This document shows, piece after piece, positions 25,658 through 35,499 of a stretch of DNA of 64,000 nucleotides (position 1 is its first letter; every line of letters begins with the position of its first letter). The notes under the pieces were generated by a model that saw only the letters and a list, made by a program, of their open reading frames with translations, was not told where the DNA came from and searched no databases. Source of the stretch: an uncultured Flavobacteriaceae bacterium (GTDB taxonomy: Bacteria > Bacteroidota > Bacteroidia > Flavobacteriales > Flavobacteriaceae); the NCBI GenBank assembly GCA_943787365.1, contig CALSMD010000001.1, positions 372,001 to 436,000 on the forward strand. The letters are read 5' to 3'. The position numbers were made by a program, and so were the translations under genes.

Positions 25658-26248
25658 TCAGAATTCATTAAACCGCTCTTGTTTTATCAAATTCCAATCA
25701 TCTTTAATGATACTATAATATACATCATTTCTACTTTGTCCATTTGGGTTTATATAATTATTTCTAAACACTCCTTCTTTGATGGCGCCTAGTTTTTCAA
25801 TGGCTTTTTGAGAGCGGATATTTTCCTGGTCGGCACTAAACTGTATGCGTCTAAATCCGATACTCTCAAACCCGAACTTTAATAATTCATATTTACAAGC
25901 TTTGTTCAATCCTGTACCTTGAAATTCTGTTCCATACCAAGTCCAACCAATTTCACATTTTTCACTCACAGTATTCAAATATCCATAACGCGTACTGCCA
26001 GCAACACGCCCTGTTTTTTTGTCAATAATTAGAAAGGGATAGCAAATTCCATTGTCTGTATCTTCAATGGTATTTTTTAGATAATTCTCAAAATCCAATT
26101 CTGTTCTTATGAATATCCCCATGAATTTCCAAATTTCATCCTTAAAAATAATATTTCTAAGCTCTTGGTTTTTCAACGTATCAAAAGGAATCAGCAGCAC
26201 GCGATCATTTTCAAGTTTAATTTGTGATTTTAAAAGTTCAATGTTCAT
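25658..26248 (-). CDS. GNAT family N-acetyltransferase, RimJ/RimL-like
   Basis: 196 residues. The acetyl-CoA-binding motif (Q/R-x-x-G-x-G/A) appears as EFQGTGLNKACKYELL near residues 107-122, and ADQENIRSQKAIEKLGAIKEGVFRN is the typical motif-B region of COG1670 acetyltransferases. These acetylate ribosomal protein N-termini, antibiotics or small amines; the substrate here is unknown. It follows the second GNAT gene by 60 bases, and the pair is enclosed by long direct repeats at 25526 and 26781, suggesting joint acquisition. Confidence 0.88.
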   Translation of the reverse strand: MNIELLKSQIKLENDRVLLIPFDTLKNQELRNIIFKDEIWKFMGIFIRTELDFENYLKNTIEDTDNGICYPFLIIDKKTGRVAGSTRYGYLNTVSEKCEIGWTWYGTEFQGTGLNKACKYELLKFGFESIGFRRIQFSADQENIRSQKAIEKLGAIKEGVFRNNYINPNGQSRNDVYYSIIKDDWNLIKQERFNEF

Positions 26249-26308
26249 TATTTAGGGTATTGTTATTTTAAATTTTTCAAGTAGTTCCATAATGAAGTCA
26301 TCAGTTAT

Positions 26309-26752
26309 TTAAACACTCCACTCATAAAAATTAGAGCCTCTGTTGAGTTCAAACCCTGTTTTTGGATATAAATTATTCCCAATCAAATTTGATTTTTCAG
26401 TCTCTAAAAACATACCACAGGCATTGGATTCCAACACCAACGCTTTCGCTTTTTCTATCAAACCTATTGAAACTCCTCTACTACGAGATTCTGGATGTAC
26501 AAATAAATCGTTTAGCAGCCAAAATTTCTTCATTCTGGTCGAAGAAAAAAGTGGATATAATTGTACAAAACCTACTAATTTACTTTCAGCGGTTTCGGCT
26601 ACAAAAATTTCAGAATCTTTATTAGAAATCCGTTCTTTTAAAAAAGTTTTGGCACTTTCAATATCTGTTGGTTTTCGATAGAACATTCTATAGGCATTGA
26701 ACAATTCAGATAACCGATTTAAATCTTTGGGAGTTGCTTTTCTATACTTCAT
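26309..26752 (-). CDS. GNAT family N-acetyltransferase, small
   Basis: 147 residues, a single GNAT domain. Motif A reads LLNDLFVHPESRSRGVSIGLIEKA (about residues 83-106), with R-x-x-G-V binding acetyl-CoA; the C-terminal FLETEKSNLIGNNLYPKTGFE is the usual end of the fold. Substrate unknown. First gene of the repeat-flanked acetyltransferase pair. Confidence 0.88.
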   Translation of the reverse strand: MKYRKATPKDLNRLSELFNAYRMFYRKPTDIESAKTFLKERISNKDSEIFVAETAESKLVGFVQLYPLFSSTRMKKFWLLNDLFVHPESRSRGVSIGLIEKAKALVLESNACGMFLETEKSNLIGNNLYPKTGFELNRGSNFYEWSV

Positions 26753-26780
26753 TTTGTTTGAGATAAATTATTATCGTTTA

Positions 26781-26862
26781 ACAGTAAAAAACATACTGAA
26801 AAATAATATTGGTTATGAAGAAAAGCGGTGGGGCAAAACTTCAGTATAAATGTAATAAAAAA
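26781..26862. repeat. Direct repeat copy B flanking the GNAT gene pair
   Basis: Same orientation as copy A at 25526-25609. The core from 26800 to 26862 matches the A core at all but about four positions, and the shared sequence extends left to TCGTTT and ACAGTAAAA. Its right end runs into the dnaN terminator. Confidence 0.75.
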
Positions 26863-26887
26863 AAGCATTCCCGTCGGAATGCTTTTT
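26857..26887 (-). terminator. Terminator after dnaN
   Basis: GCATTCC (26865-26871) and GGAATGC (26876-26882) pair around a 4-base loop, flanked by an A run on the left and TTTT on the right, so it can work in both directions. It lies 25-50 bases after the dnaN stop. Confidence 0.85.
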
Positions 26888-26911
26888 AAAAATATATGAA
26901 AAATTTAGGTA

Positions 26912-28030
26912 TTAGCTATTGAGCATCACTGGCATTACCAGCATGGTCACTGTTTCGCCTTCGTCCAATCCGTCAATAGGGGTAAGGATTCCCGCACGGT
27001 TTGGCATGCTCATTTCCAATTGGACATCGTCGGCATTAAGGTTGCTCAACATTTCAGATAAGAAACGAGAGTTAAACCCAATTTGCATATCATCGCCCTG
27101 GTAATCACAAGTTAAGCGTTCTTCTGCTTTGTTGCTGTAATCGATATCTTCTGCAGAAATATTAAGTTCTGCACCCGCAATTTTTAAGCGAATTTGATGC
27201 GTTGTTTTGTTTGAGAATATAGACACTCGCCGTACCGAATTCAAAAATTGATTCCGACTGATTGTCAAGTGGTTTGGATTTTCCTTTGGAATTACCGCTT
27301 CGTAGTTTGGATATTTACCATCAATCAATCGACAGATTAATACAGAGTTTTCAAACGAAAACTTGGCATTAGAATCGTTGTATTCAATAGTGACATCGTC
27401 ATCACTTCCAGCCAAAATCCCTTTCAATAAATTCAATGGTTTTTTAGGCATGATAAATTCAGCCGTTTCATTGGCAGTCACATCGGTACGAGAATATTTA
27501 ACCAACTTGTGAGCATCGGTTGCAACAAAGGTCAAACTCTCGGTTGAAAACTGAAAAAACACCCCACTCATAACTGGTCGTAAATCGTCATTTCCGGCGG
27601 CAAAAATTGTCTTTGAAATGGCAGTAGCCAATATATGAGCACCAATAACGGTGGTACTTGGACTGTCTAAAGAAATAGCTTTTGGAAACTCGTCTGCACT
27701 AGCATACGCCAATGCATATTTTCCATGGTTGGAACTAATTTCGATGGTATTATTTTCTTCAATCACAAACGTAAGCGGCTGCTCAGGAAAGGTTTTAAGC
27801 GTTTCTAACAAGAGTTTAGCAGGAATGGCAACACTGCCTTCACTTTCACTTTCGACCTCCAATGTAGAAGCCATAGTGGTTTCTAAATCACTTGCGGAAA
27901 CCGTCAATTTTGAATGTTCTAATTCAAATAAGAAATTGTCTAAAATAGGAAGGGTGTTCGAGTTGTTAATCACGCCGCCTAAGACTTGAAGTTGTTTTAA
28001 TAAATACGTACTGGAAACTATAAATTTCAT
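26912..28030 (-). CDS. dnaN: DNA polymerase III beta subunit (sliding clamp)
   Basis: 372 residues, the standard length of the three-domain beta clamp. MKFIVSSTYLLKQLQVLGGVI at the start, FVATDAHKLVKYSR in the middle domain and the C-terminal TMLVMPVMLNS are characteristic of the family in Bacteroidota. As a ring dimer it holds the replicative polymerase on DNA. It is monocistronic: a -7 element lies upstream and a strong terminator downstream. It is not next to dnaA here. Confidence 0.96.
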   Translation of the reverse strand: MKFIVSSTYLLKQLQVLGGVINNSNTLPILDNFLFELEHSKLTVSASDLETTMASTLEVESESEGSVAIPAKLLLETLKTFPEQPLTFVIEENNTIEISSNHGKYALAYASADEFPKAISLDSPSTTVIGAHILATAISKTIFAAGNDDLRPVMSGVFFQFSTESLTFVATDAHKLVKYSRTDVTANETAEFIMPKKPLNLLKGILAGSDDDVTIEYNDSNAKFSFENSVLICRLIDGKYPNYEAVIPKENPNHLTISRNQFLNSVRRVSIFSNKTTHQIRLKIAGAELNISAEDIDYSNKAEERLTCDYQGDDMQIGFNSRFLSEMLSNLNADDVQLEMSMPNRAGILTPIDGLDEGETVTMLVMPVMLNS

Positions 28031-28068
28031 CTGTGATGTGTATTATAAATTTAATAAATAGGTTGTTA

Positions 28069-28076
28069 CAAATATA
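28069..28076 (-). promoter_or_regulatory. Candidate -7 element for dnaN
   Basis: Minus-strand TATATTTG, an exact TAnnTTTG match, 38 bases before the dnaN start. No convincing -33 TTG at 19 bases. Confidence 0.45.
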
Positions 28077-28159
28077 TCTTTTTGATGCTTATTATTAAAA
28101 GAAACTTATTAACATAAGGTTGATAGCTTTTTGAGCCTTCAGCCGCTCGGTATTTCACC

Positions 28160-28996
28160 TTAATCTTTAAAAAAATCAACAGAAATCGTATCCATCATAT
28201 CCAACCCCAACAAGGTAGAAGCACTGCCCACCGTGGCTAGATTGCTCCGATACACGGCAATTTCGAGATACTCGGAAGAATTAAAGACAACCAGACCTTG
28301 CCCTTCGTCATTGCGCAATTCTGCCGAAATGTTAAAATCAACAACATCACTATAATGGTTATAAATCCGTTTGAATTTATGATTCCGTGCCGAAATTTCA
28401 AACCGACGTCCTTTTTGTACCGATTCAAAAAAGCGCTTTTTTATGTTGGTAATCACATTGCCATAATGGTCCACATAAATGACATTTCCGATCAACTGAT
28501 TCCCATCATCCTTCACAATAGGCGCAATGTTTTTAATGGGTTTGATTTCTGTAATGATTTTCCCAACCACTTCTAAAGTGCCACCACGTGCAATATGGGC
28601 TGCGACTTTTACAAACACATCCAAAACAGGAAAACTGGTTGAAATTTTATCATGAATATTTATTTCTACAATTTTCTGCGGATTGATTTCAGAACAAATC
28701 ATGCTCATGATCCCATTATTGGCACAAATAAAATAATGATCGTTAAGTTGCACTACAATATGCTTGTTTTCTTCACTTATTTCGGAGTCAACTCCAATAA
28801 TGTGAATACTCCCCACAGGAAAACTTTCAAAAGCATTTTGAATTACATAAGCTGCTTCTAAAATACTAAATGGCGAAATATTATGTGAGATGTCAACTAC
28901 TTTAGCCTCCTCAATTTCGGATAACAAGGCTCCTTTTACAGCGCCTGCAAAATGATCTTTTGTTCCGAAATCGGTCGTTAAAGTGATGATGGCCAT
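28160..28996 (-). CDS. SAM hydroxide adenosyltransferase (DUF62 family)
   Basis: 278 residues. The N-terminal ITLTTDFGTKDHFAGAVKGAL, with the conserved Asp of TTDFG, and the C-terminal strand domain (IYVDHYGNVITNI; LLGLDMMDTISVDFFK) identify the SAM hydrolase/fluorinase-like family. Known members split S-adenosylmethionine into adenosine and methionine with water or hydroxide; the halogenase branch has an inserted loop not seen here. Divergent from phoH. Physiological role is not established for the family. Confidence 0.9.
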   Translation of the reverse strand: MAIITLTTDFGTKDHFAGAVKGALLSEIEEAKVVDISHNISPFSILEAAYVIQNAFESFPVGSIHIIGVDSEISEENKHIVVQLNDHYFICANNGIMSMICSEINPQKIVEINIHDKISTSFPVLDVFVKVAAHIARGGTLEVVGKIITEIKPIKNIAPIVKDDGNQLIGNVIYVDHYGNVITNIKKRFFESVQKGRRFEISARNHKFKRIYNHYSDVVDFNISAELRNDEGQGLVVFNSSEYLEIAVYRSNLATVGSASTLLGLDMMDTISVDFFKD

Positions 28997-29055
28997 TGGC
29001 GCTTCGTATTGTTTAGTTTAAAAAAATCTGAAAAAATCTGATCTTTTAAGATATA

Positions 29056-29063
29056 CAAACCTA
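29056..29063 (-). promoter_or_regulatory. Candidate -7 element for the SAM hydroxide adenosyltransferase gene
   Basis: Minus-strand TAGGTTTG, an exact TAnnTTTG, about 60 bases upstream of the start codon, in the divergent gap before phoH. No good -33 partner. Confidence 0.4.
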
Positions 29064-29171
29064 CACAATTTTTGTTTTAAATTTTTATTAACAGTCCTAA
29101 AAATTATACTAAATTGTGACTACATTTATAGTATCAAACAGAATCATAAATCCACTAAACCAAACAGCCCT

Positions 29172-30125
29172 TTGAATGAACTAATAATTGAGTTAATAGA
29201 TATCACACCAAAAGAGTTTTTTGGTCCTCAAAATAAAAACATTGAACTTTTAAAAATGTACTTCCCTAAGCTAAAAATTGTAGCTCGAGGAACAAAAATC
29301 ACCGCTTTTGGCGATGAAGATTTGTTAGCTGAATTTGACAAGCGCATGAAAATGCTGTTGAGTCACTTTCAAAAATTCAACAAATTAGATGAAAACATGA
29401 TTGAACGTGTGCTTACAAGTGATTCTAAAGCCGACTATGATACATCCTCCAAAAGTGGGGAAGTTATCGTACATGGCGTCAATGGACGCATGATCAAAGC
29501 ACAAACAGCCAATCAACGTAAGTTGGTAGACAGTGTTTATAAAAACGACATGGTATTTGCCATTGGACCCGCCGGAACAGGAAAAACCTATACAGGAGTT
29601 GCGCTGGCAGTACGAGCCCTCAAAAATAAAGAAGTCAAGCGGATTATCTTAACCCGTCCTGCTGTCGAAGCAGGAGAGAACTTAGGATTTTTACCAGGCG
29701 ATTTAAAAGAAAAACTAGATCCTTATATGCAACCCTTGTACGATGCTTTAAGAGATATGATTCCTCCAGAAAAATTAGAAAGTTATATCGAAAATGGCAC
29801 CATTCAAATTGCGCCTTTAGCATTTATGAGAGGTCGAACTTTGGACCATGCTTTTGTGATTTTAGATGAAGGTCAAAATACTACTCATGCCCAAATGAAA
29901 ATGTTTTTGACGCGGATGGGGAAAGATGCTAAATTTCTATTAACAGGCGATCCGGGGCAAATAGATTTACCACGTCGTACCATTTCGGGACTTAAAGAAG
30001 CCCTATTAATCTTAAAGGATATCGAAGGTGTGGGCATGATATTTTTAGATGATAAAGATGTCATCCGTCATAAATTGGTCAAAAAAGTAATTGAAGCCTA
30101 CAAACATATTGAAAATAGAGATTAA
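29172..30125 (+). CDS. phoH: PhoH-family ATPase
   Basis: 317 residues, the usual length for this family. An N-terminal KH-like region precedes the P-loop: Walker A GPAGTGKT at 132-139, ILTRPAVEAGENLGFLPGDL following, and Walker B FVILDEGQN near 230. LLTGDPGQIDLP is the sensor region. PhoH proteins are linked to RNA processing and often lie near ybeY; here the next gene is purC, 9 bases downstream, so the two are probably co-transcribed. Confidence 0.94.
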   Translation: MNELIIELIDITPKEFFGPQNKNIELLKMYFPKLKIVARGTKITAFGDEDLLAEFDKRMKMLLSHFQKFNKLDENMIERVLTSDSKADYDTSSKSGEVIVHGVNGRMIKAQTANQRKLVDSVYKNDMVFAIGPAGTGKTYTGVALAVRALKNKEVKRIILTRPAVEAGENLGFLPGDLKEKLDPYMQPLYDALRDMIPPEKLESYIENGTIQIAPLAFMRGRTLDHAFVILDEGQNTTHAQMKMFLTRMGKDAKFLLTGDPGQIDLPRRTISGLKEALLILKDIEGVGMIFLDDKDVIRHKLVKKVIEAYKHIENRD

Positions 30126-30134
30126 AATAAGAAC

Positions 30135-31088
30135 ATGAGTCATACCATTACCGATACAAATTTTGAATTCCCAGGACAATCAAATCTTTACAAAGGAAAA
30201 GTAAGAGAAGTCTATAACATAAACGACGACCTTTTAGTGATGGTGGCAACCGATCGCTTGTCAGCTTTTGATGTAGTGATGCCAAAAGGGATTCCTTTTA
30301 AAGGTCAAATTCTAAATCAAATCGCTACAAAAATGATGGCAGCCACGGCGGACATTGTTCCAAATTGGTTAATCGCCACTCCAGACCCCAATGTGGCTGT
30401 AGGGCATATATGTGAACCTTTCAAAGTAGAAATGGTGATCAGAGGCTATATGTCGGGCCATGCAGCTCGCGAATATTCTGCAGGGAAACGCTTGCTTTGT
30501 GGTGTATCCATGCCAGAAGGTTTAAAAGAAAATGACGCCTTTCCAAAACCCATTATCACGCCTGCAACCAAAGCAGAAATGGGCGATCATGATGAGGATA
30601 TTTCAAGGGAAGACATTCTAAAACGAGGCATTGTTTCTGAAGCGGATTATGTGGTTTTGGAAGATTACACGCGAAAGTTATTTCAAAGAGGGTCTGAAAT
30701 CGCCGCTTCAAGAGGGCTGATTTTAGTGGATACAAAATATGAATTTGGTAAAACCAAAGAAGGAGACATTGTTTTAATCGATGAAATCCATACGCCCGAT
30801 TCTTCGCGGTATTTTTATGCGGATGGCTATGAAGCACGTCAAGCGAATAATGAATCTCAAAAACAACTGTCCAAAGAGTTTGTGCGTCAGTGGTTGATTA
30901 GCAAAGATTTTCAAGGACTTGAAGGGCAAACGGTACCTGAAATGAGTGATGATTATATTGCAACGGTCAGCGAACGTTACATCGAATTGTATGAAAATAT
31001 CACAGGAGAAACCTTTGTAAAAGCCGATGTTTCGGATATTCAAATCCGTATAGAGACCAACGTTCTTAAGTATTTAAAGGCTTTATAG
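30135..31088 (+). CDS. purC: Phosphoribosylaminoimidazole-succinocarboxamide synthase (SAICAR synthetase)
   Basis: 317 residues, the longer form common in Bacteroidota and fungi. It ligates aspartate to CAIR using ATP, a late step of purine synthesis. Diagnostic segments are YKGKVREVY near the start, [49 protein letters not shown] and [17 protein letters not shown]. Nine bases after phoH; its 3' end overlaps the convergent DUF1624 gene by 23 bases. Confidence 0.97.
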   Translation: MSHTITDTNFEFPGQSNLYKGKVREVYNINDDLLVMVATDRLSAFDVVMPKGIPFKGQILNQIATKMMAATADIVPNWLIATPDPNVAVGHICEPFKVEMVIRGYMSGHAAREYSAGKRLLCGVSMPEGLKENDAFPKPIITPATKAEMGDHDEDISREDILKRGIVSEADYVVLEDYTRKLFQRGSEIAASRGLILVDTKYEFGKTKEGDIVLIDEIHTPDSSRYFYADGYEARQANNESQKQLSKEFVRQWLISKDFQGLEGQTVPEMSDDYIATVSERYIELYENITGETFVKADVSDIQIRIETNVLKYLKAL

Positions 31089-32172
31089 TCGGTTTTAAGC
31101 CCTGCGTTTTTTTTCTATACTCGTTTAATTGCGTTTGAGCTTTACTGAGATATATTGAAATCACGGTTACAGTCACCAAAAAGCAAATGGCACCTGTAAT
31201 GGCTTCAATAGGAGTTAGATTTTTCCCAAAGATTCTGTGAAGCCCCCAACCTGTAAAACTACCGTAAAGAAGGATGAAATGTACCACATAAATGGAGAGG
31301 GTTTTTTGTCCTATTTTTAAAATAACGGGGTGTTTTAGATAAGATTCTAAGGCATAAAATAAACCGAATAGGATTAAAACATTTCCAAGGCGAATAAATA
31401 AATAATTATAATTTGCGACTTCAGAAAAGAGTGTAAAATCGGTTGTGACTGCAAACCATTGTAAGACGGCATAAGATTCAAAAATCAATCCAGAACCCAA
31501 CGTAAAAAATCCACTGACAATGGCAATCTTAAAGCGCGGACGTAATACGTAGCCATAAAATAAGGTCGCAATAAAAGCACCATAAGCCATGTATCCAAAC
31601 CATGGAACGATCGTAAATACAGATCCATTTGCTTTAGTAATATAATTGGCAAATATTAAAGGAATTCCTTCGGCAGCAAAAGTTCTGTACAGGGGTTCGG
31701 TTAGGAATACAAAAGTTCCCAAACAAAGCATGGTGATCGAAAATAACAAAGTCTTTTTTTGACAGAGGATATAAATCCCTACAATCAATATTAATGAAAG
31801 TCCAATGATGTGTAATACACCAATTATCAAAAAATTAGTACCAAAAGCCCCTGTCAGCCATCTGAAAATTGGAATTTGAAGTCCATACCCAATACCAATT
31901 AACATCAACCCGCGAATGACTCCTTTTCGCATCCGACGGTTCAGCGTTCCTTTTTCTTTAGCTTTGATAAGTAAGTACGTGAAAATTAATCCTGAAATTG
32001 TAAAAAACACAGGCGCAGTGATGCCTCTAAAATACTTCCAAGTATTAAAAGCTAAGTTGTTAGCATCTCGATATTCGACCGCTAATAAGGTGTCTATAAA
32101 ATGCCCTTGAAGCATCATTAAGATCGCAAAGGCTCTTATAGCGTCAATAAAATAAAGGCGTTTTAATTGCAA
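31066..32172 (-). CDS. DUF1624/HGSNAT-type membrane acyltransferase-like protein
   Basis: 368 residues with about ten hydrophobic segments. The N-terminal motif [26 protein letters not shown], including the conserved GH, and [20 protein letters not shown] are those of the heparan-alpha-glucosaminide N-acetyltransferase-like (DUF1624) family, which is related to acyltransferase 3. Inner-membrane protein, thought to move acyl groups onto sugars or lipids; substrate unknown. Convergent overlap of 23 bases with purC. Confidence 0.85.
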   Translation of the reverse strand: MQLKRLYFIDAIRAFAILMMLQGHFIDTLLAVEYRDANNLAFNTWKYFRGITAPVFFTISGLIFTYLLIKAKEKGTLNRRMRKGVIRGLMLIGIGYGLQIPIFRWLTGAFGTNFLIIGVLHIIGLSLILIVGIYILCQKKTLLFSITMLCLGTFVFLTEPLYRTFAAEGIPLIFANYITKANGSVFTIVPWFGYMAYGAFIATLFYGYVLRPRFKIAIVSGFFTLGSGLIFESYAVLQWFAVTTDFTLFSEVANYNYLFIRLGNVLILFGLFYALESYLKHPVILKIGQKTLSIYVVHFILLYGSFTGWGLHRIFGKNLTPIEAITGAICFLVTVTVISIYLSKAQTQLNEYRKKTQGLKPTIKPLNT

Positions 32173-32238
32173 AAGTTAAATTGGTTTACCCGCAAAGTTA
32201 GAGTATTATAACTGAAAAGGCGTTTTAATTAAAAAGGA

Positions 32239-33438
32239 TTAATCATTAAATGGATTGCTCCATTTAGAATTGGTATAAAGATCCGCGCCGCTTAAAGTTT
32301 CCATAAAAGCGATCAATGCGTTTTTTTCATTAAGAGTCATATTCAATTGCTGTGGATTTCCACCTGGGCGAAGTCTTGGGTCTAAGTTGTTATTCCCAGT
32401 TCCATCAATTACATTGTAGTGATTTATAACGTCTATAAGTTCCACAAAAACTCCGTTGTGCATAAAGCCGCCATTGGAGTCTCCATTTTGTTTTACAAGG
32501 TCTCTAAGGCTCGGGGCTCTTGTGTTTGTTAAATCGGTTCCAAGTTGACCAATGGTACCTATTACACCATTGTTACGCGAATTTGGATCTACATCAAATT
32601 CAGGGGCTTGATGACATCCAGCGCATCCCACACCGCCATTGATTCGCATTCCATTATTGTTAAAAACAGGAGGTTGGTTAAATATTTGTTTTCCTGTGTT
32701 TTCTAAAGCTGAAAAATTTGGAAATGGTTGGTTATTGTTTGCAGCCATTGAGCGTCCTTGGTCATATTTACTGTCAAAGGATTGAATACTTCTCACAAAT
32801 TGCGCAAGTGCTCGCTGAATTCGGTCTTCTGAAATAGTTTCCGTTCCAAAAGTATTGGAGAATAATACAGGGTAGTAGGGGATGCTTTCTAGTTTTGTGA
32901 GTAAATCGTCAAAACTTAAATCTCCGTTTTCGCCACTAAAGCCCATTTCAATATGGTCCTGAATTGGTTGGGTTGTTTGTGCTTCTAAAGTCGCCGCACG
33001 TTTGTCCCAGAAAAATTCATTTCCATTCGCAAAACGATTGTTCACCAAACGCATTGAATGTCTTCCCGTAGTGCCATTAATCCCAACACTCGCTATATCG
33101 GCATCGCCAAAAGCCTCACTTTGAACATGGCAACTTGCACAAGCCACTGTATTATCGGAAGAAAGATTGGTATCATAAAACAAAACACGTCCTAAAATAG
33201 CACCCTCATCTGTAATAGGATTCGCTGCAGGTGTATTATCTTTTGTGATATAATTCGGAATGTCTTGATTGGCATAGTTAGGTAAGGCATCAAAATCCAC
33301 GGAAAAATAAGAAGATAAATCAACTGGGGTTTCAAGATTATCTGTTGGTTCCGTGGAGTTGGTGGTAGCGTTATTTGATGAACAACTTTGTAAAATAAAA
33401 TATAATAAGGAAACTCGTAGAATGTTTTTAAAATTCAT
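32239..33438 (-). CDS. Di-heme cytochrome c peroxidase/MauG-family lipoprotein
   Basis: 399 residues. Lipoprotein signal FILQSC (Cys19), then two c-type heme sites: CASCH at 100-104 and CAGCH at 272-276. GRVLFYDTNLSSDNTVACASCH and GRHSMRLVNNRFANGNEFFWDKRAATLEAQ are typical of bacterial di-heme peroxidases. Family members reduce hydrogen peroxide in the periplasm or, in the MauG branch, oxidise proteins. Methionine ligands cannot be assigned securely by eye. A 21-bp perfect tandem repeat lies in the presumed 5' leader. Confidence 0.92.
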   Translation of the reverse strand: MNFKNILRVSLLYFILQSCSSNNATTNSTEPTDNLETPVDLSSYFSVDFDALPNYANQDIPNYITKDNTPAANPITDEGAILGRVLFYDTNLSSDNTVACASCHVQSEAFGDADIASVGINGTTGRHSMRLVNNRFANGNEFFWDKRAATLEAQTTQPIQDHIEMGFSGENGDLSFDDLLTKLESIPYYPVLFSNTFGTETISEDRIQRALAQFVRSIQSFDSKYDQGRSMAANNNQPFPNFSALENTGKQIFNQPPVFNNNGMRINGGVGCAGCHQAPEFDVDPNSRNNGVIGTIGQLGTDLTNTRAPSLRDLVKQNGDSNGGFMHNGVFVELIDVINHYNVIDGTGNNNLDPRLRPGGNPQQLNMTLNEKNALIAFMETLSGADLYTNSKWSNPFND

Positions 33439-33441
33439 TTT

Positions 33442-33483
33442 AATGTTGCTCTAATTGGTTAAAATGTTGCTCTAATTGGTTAA
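33442..33483. repeat. Perfect 21-bp tandem repeat in the peroxidase/acs divergent gap
   Basis: Two identical, directly adjacent 21-bp units, each starting AATGTTGCTC and ending TAATTGGTTAA, at 33442-33462 and 33463-33483. They fill the space between the peroxidase start codon (33438) and its candidate -7 element (33490-33497), so they would be transcribed as its 5' leader. Confidence 0.85.
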
Positions 33484-33489
33484 TCTTTT

Positions 33490-33497
33490 CAAATGTA
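33490..33497 (-). promoter_or_regulatory. Candidate -7 element for the di-heme peroxidase gene
   Basis: Minus-strand TACATTTG, an exact TAnnTTTG, 52 bases upstream of the start codon. No strong -33 element seen. Confidence 0.45.
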
Positions 33498-33546
33498 TAA
33501 AAAGTTTGAGCGAATTGTATTACTTTAGTGGCTTAATTTTATAACT

Positions 33547-35448
33547 ATGCCCAAATTCGAAATTAAAAATTTAGAAGACTACAATAAAAACTATACCACT
33601 GCTGTTCAGAACCCTGAGGAATTTTGGGCGACCATAGCAAAGGAAAACTTCACATGGAAACGTCCCTGGAGCAAGGTATTAGATTGGGATTTTTCTATTC
33701 CAAAAGTTAGTTGGTTTGAAGGTGCACAACTCAATATCACCGAAAATTGTATCGACCGCCACCTTGAAAAAAACGGCAATAAAACAGCCATTTTATTTGA
33801 GCCTAACAATCCAAACGATCCATCGGAGGCGATTTCTTATAACGAATTACACAAACGTGTCAATCAGTTTGCCAATGTATTAAAATCTAAAGGCATTCAA
33901 AAAGGGGATCGGGTTTGTATTTACTTACCTATGATTCCTGAGTTGGCAATTTCAGTATTGGCATGTGCCCGAATAGGAGCCATCCATTCGGTGGTTTTTG
34001 CAGGGTTCTCAGCAACTGCTTTATCCACCCGCATCAACGATTGCGATTGTAAAATGGTCATTACCAGCGATGGTGGTTACCGAGGTGCCAAAACAATTGA
34101 TTTAAAATCGATTGTGGACACGGCACTTTTGGACTGTACAGGCATTGAATCTGTGCTTGTTGCCAAACGTATTCACTCTGATATTACAATGGTTTCAGGA
34201 AGAGATTTTTGGTTGCAACCGCTTTTAGATGCTGCATCTGAAGTATGTGATGCGACTGTTATGGACGCTGAAGATCCGCTCTTTATATTGTATACATCGG
34301 GTTCCACAGGGCAACCCAAAGGAATGGTTCATACCACTGCTGGATATATGGTGTATACTGCTTATACCTTTAAAAATATTTTTCAATACGAAGCTGAAGA
34401 TGTGTACTGGTGTACCGCCGACATCGGTTGGATTACGGGACACAGTTATATCGTTTATGGGCCGTTATTAAATGGTGCCACAACCCTCATGTTTGAAGGT
34501 GTGCCGAGTTACCCTGATTACGGTCGTTTTTGGTCCATTGTTGAAAAACATAAGGTGACACAATTTTATACCGCGCCCACCGCCATTAGAGCCTTGGCAA
34601 AAGAAGGCTTAGAGGTAGTGAAGCCTTACGATTTATCCTCTTTAAAAATCCTAGGAACGGTCGGAGAACCTATTAATGAAGAAGCTTGGCATTGGTACAA
34701 TGACCACATTGGGAAAAAGAAATGTCCTATTGTAGATACTTGGTGGCAAACCGAAACGGGAGGAATTATGATTTCCCCCATCCCCAACAGTTTTGAAGGA
34801 AAACCAGCCTTTGCAACGCTTCCATTTATAGGAATTCAACCGGCATTGATGGATGAAAATGGGGTAGAGTTAGAGGGCAATTCTGTAGATGGACGTTTGT
34901 GTATTAAATTCCCATGGCCTTCCATGGCACGCACCATTTGGGGAAACCATCAACGTTATAAAGAGACGTATTTTTCTGCTTACGATCAAAAGTATTTTAC
35001 AGGCGATGGGGCTTTAAGGGATGAAAATGGACATTACCGCATTACGGGACGGGTTGATGATGTCATTATTGTATCGGGGCATAATCTTGGAACGGCTCCC
35101 ATCGAAGATGCCGTTGATGAGCATTCAAACGTGGTGGAATGTGCAATTGTTGGATACCCACACGACATAAAAGGCAGTGCTTTATATGGATATGTGACCT
35201 TATTTCATGAGGCGGATGCTAACGACACTTTAAAAGCCGAAATCAATCAATTGATCAGCAAACAAATAGGACCCATCGCAAAACTTGATAAAATCCAATT
35301 TACATCGGGGTTGCCTAAAACACGTTCTGGTAAAATTATGCGTCGGATTCTTCGTAAAATTGCCAGTAAGGAGACTTCTAATTTAGGAGATATCAGCACC
35401 TTGCTAAACCCGGAAGTGGTGGAAACAATCATGAAAAACTCACTTTAA
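33547..35448 (+). CDS. acs: Acetyl-CoA synthetase (acetate--CoA ligase)
   Basis: 633 residues, the usual length. It activates acetate through acetyl-AMP to acetyl-CoA in the cytoplasm. ANL-superfamily motifs are in order: LYTSGSTGQPKGM near residue 250, DTWWQTETGGIMISP near 398, TGDGALRDENGHYRITGRVDDVIIVSGHN near 480-510, and the acetylation-site motif TRSGKIMRRILRK near 595. Single-gene unit, divergent from the peroxidase gene. Confidence 0.96.
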   Translation: MPKFEIKNLEDYNKNYTTAVQNPEEFWATIAKENFTWKRPWSKVLDWDFSIPKVSWFEGAQLNITENCIDRHLEKNGNKTAILFEPNNPNDPSEAISYNELHKRVNQFANVLKSKGIQKGDRVCIYLPMIPELAISVLACARIGAIHSVVFAGFSATALSTRINDCDCKMVITSDGGYRGAKTIDLKSIVDTALLDCTGIESVLVAKRIHSDITMVSGRDFWLQPLLDAASEVCDATVMDAEDPLFILYTSGSTGQPKGMVHTTAGYMVYTAYTFKNIFQYEAEDVYWCTADIGWITGHSYIVYGPLLNGATTLMFEGVPSYPDYGRFWSIVEKHKVTQFYTAPTAIRALAKEGLEVVKPYDLSSLKILGTVGEPINEEAWHWYNDHIGKKKCPIVDTWWQTETGGIMISPIPNSFEGKPAFATLPFIGIQPALMDENGVELEGNSVDGRLCIKFPWPSMARTIWGNHQRYKETYFSAYDQKYFTGDGALRDENGHYRITGRVDDVIIVSGHNLGTAPIEDAVDEHSNVVECAIVGYPHDIKGSALYGYVTLFHEADANDTLKAEINQLISKQIGPIAKLDKIQFTSGLPKTRSGKIMRRILRKIASKETSNLGDISTLLNPEVVETIMKNSL

Positions 35449-35499
35449 GCTCTTATATTGACTTAAAATTTAATTATAATTAACCAAAACTTGGCACAC

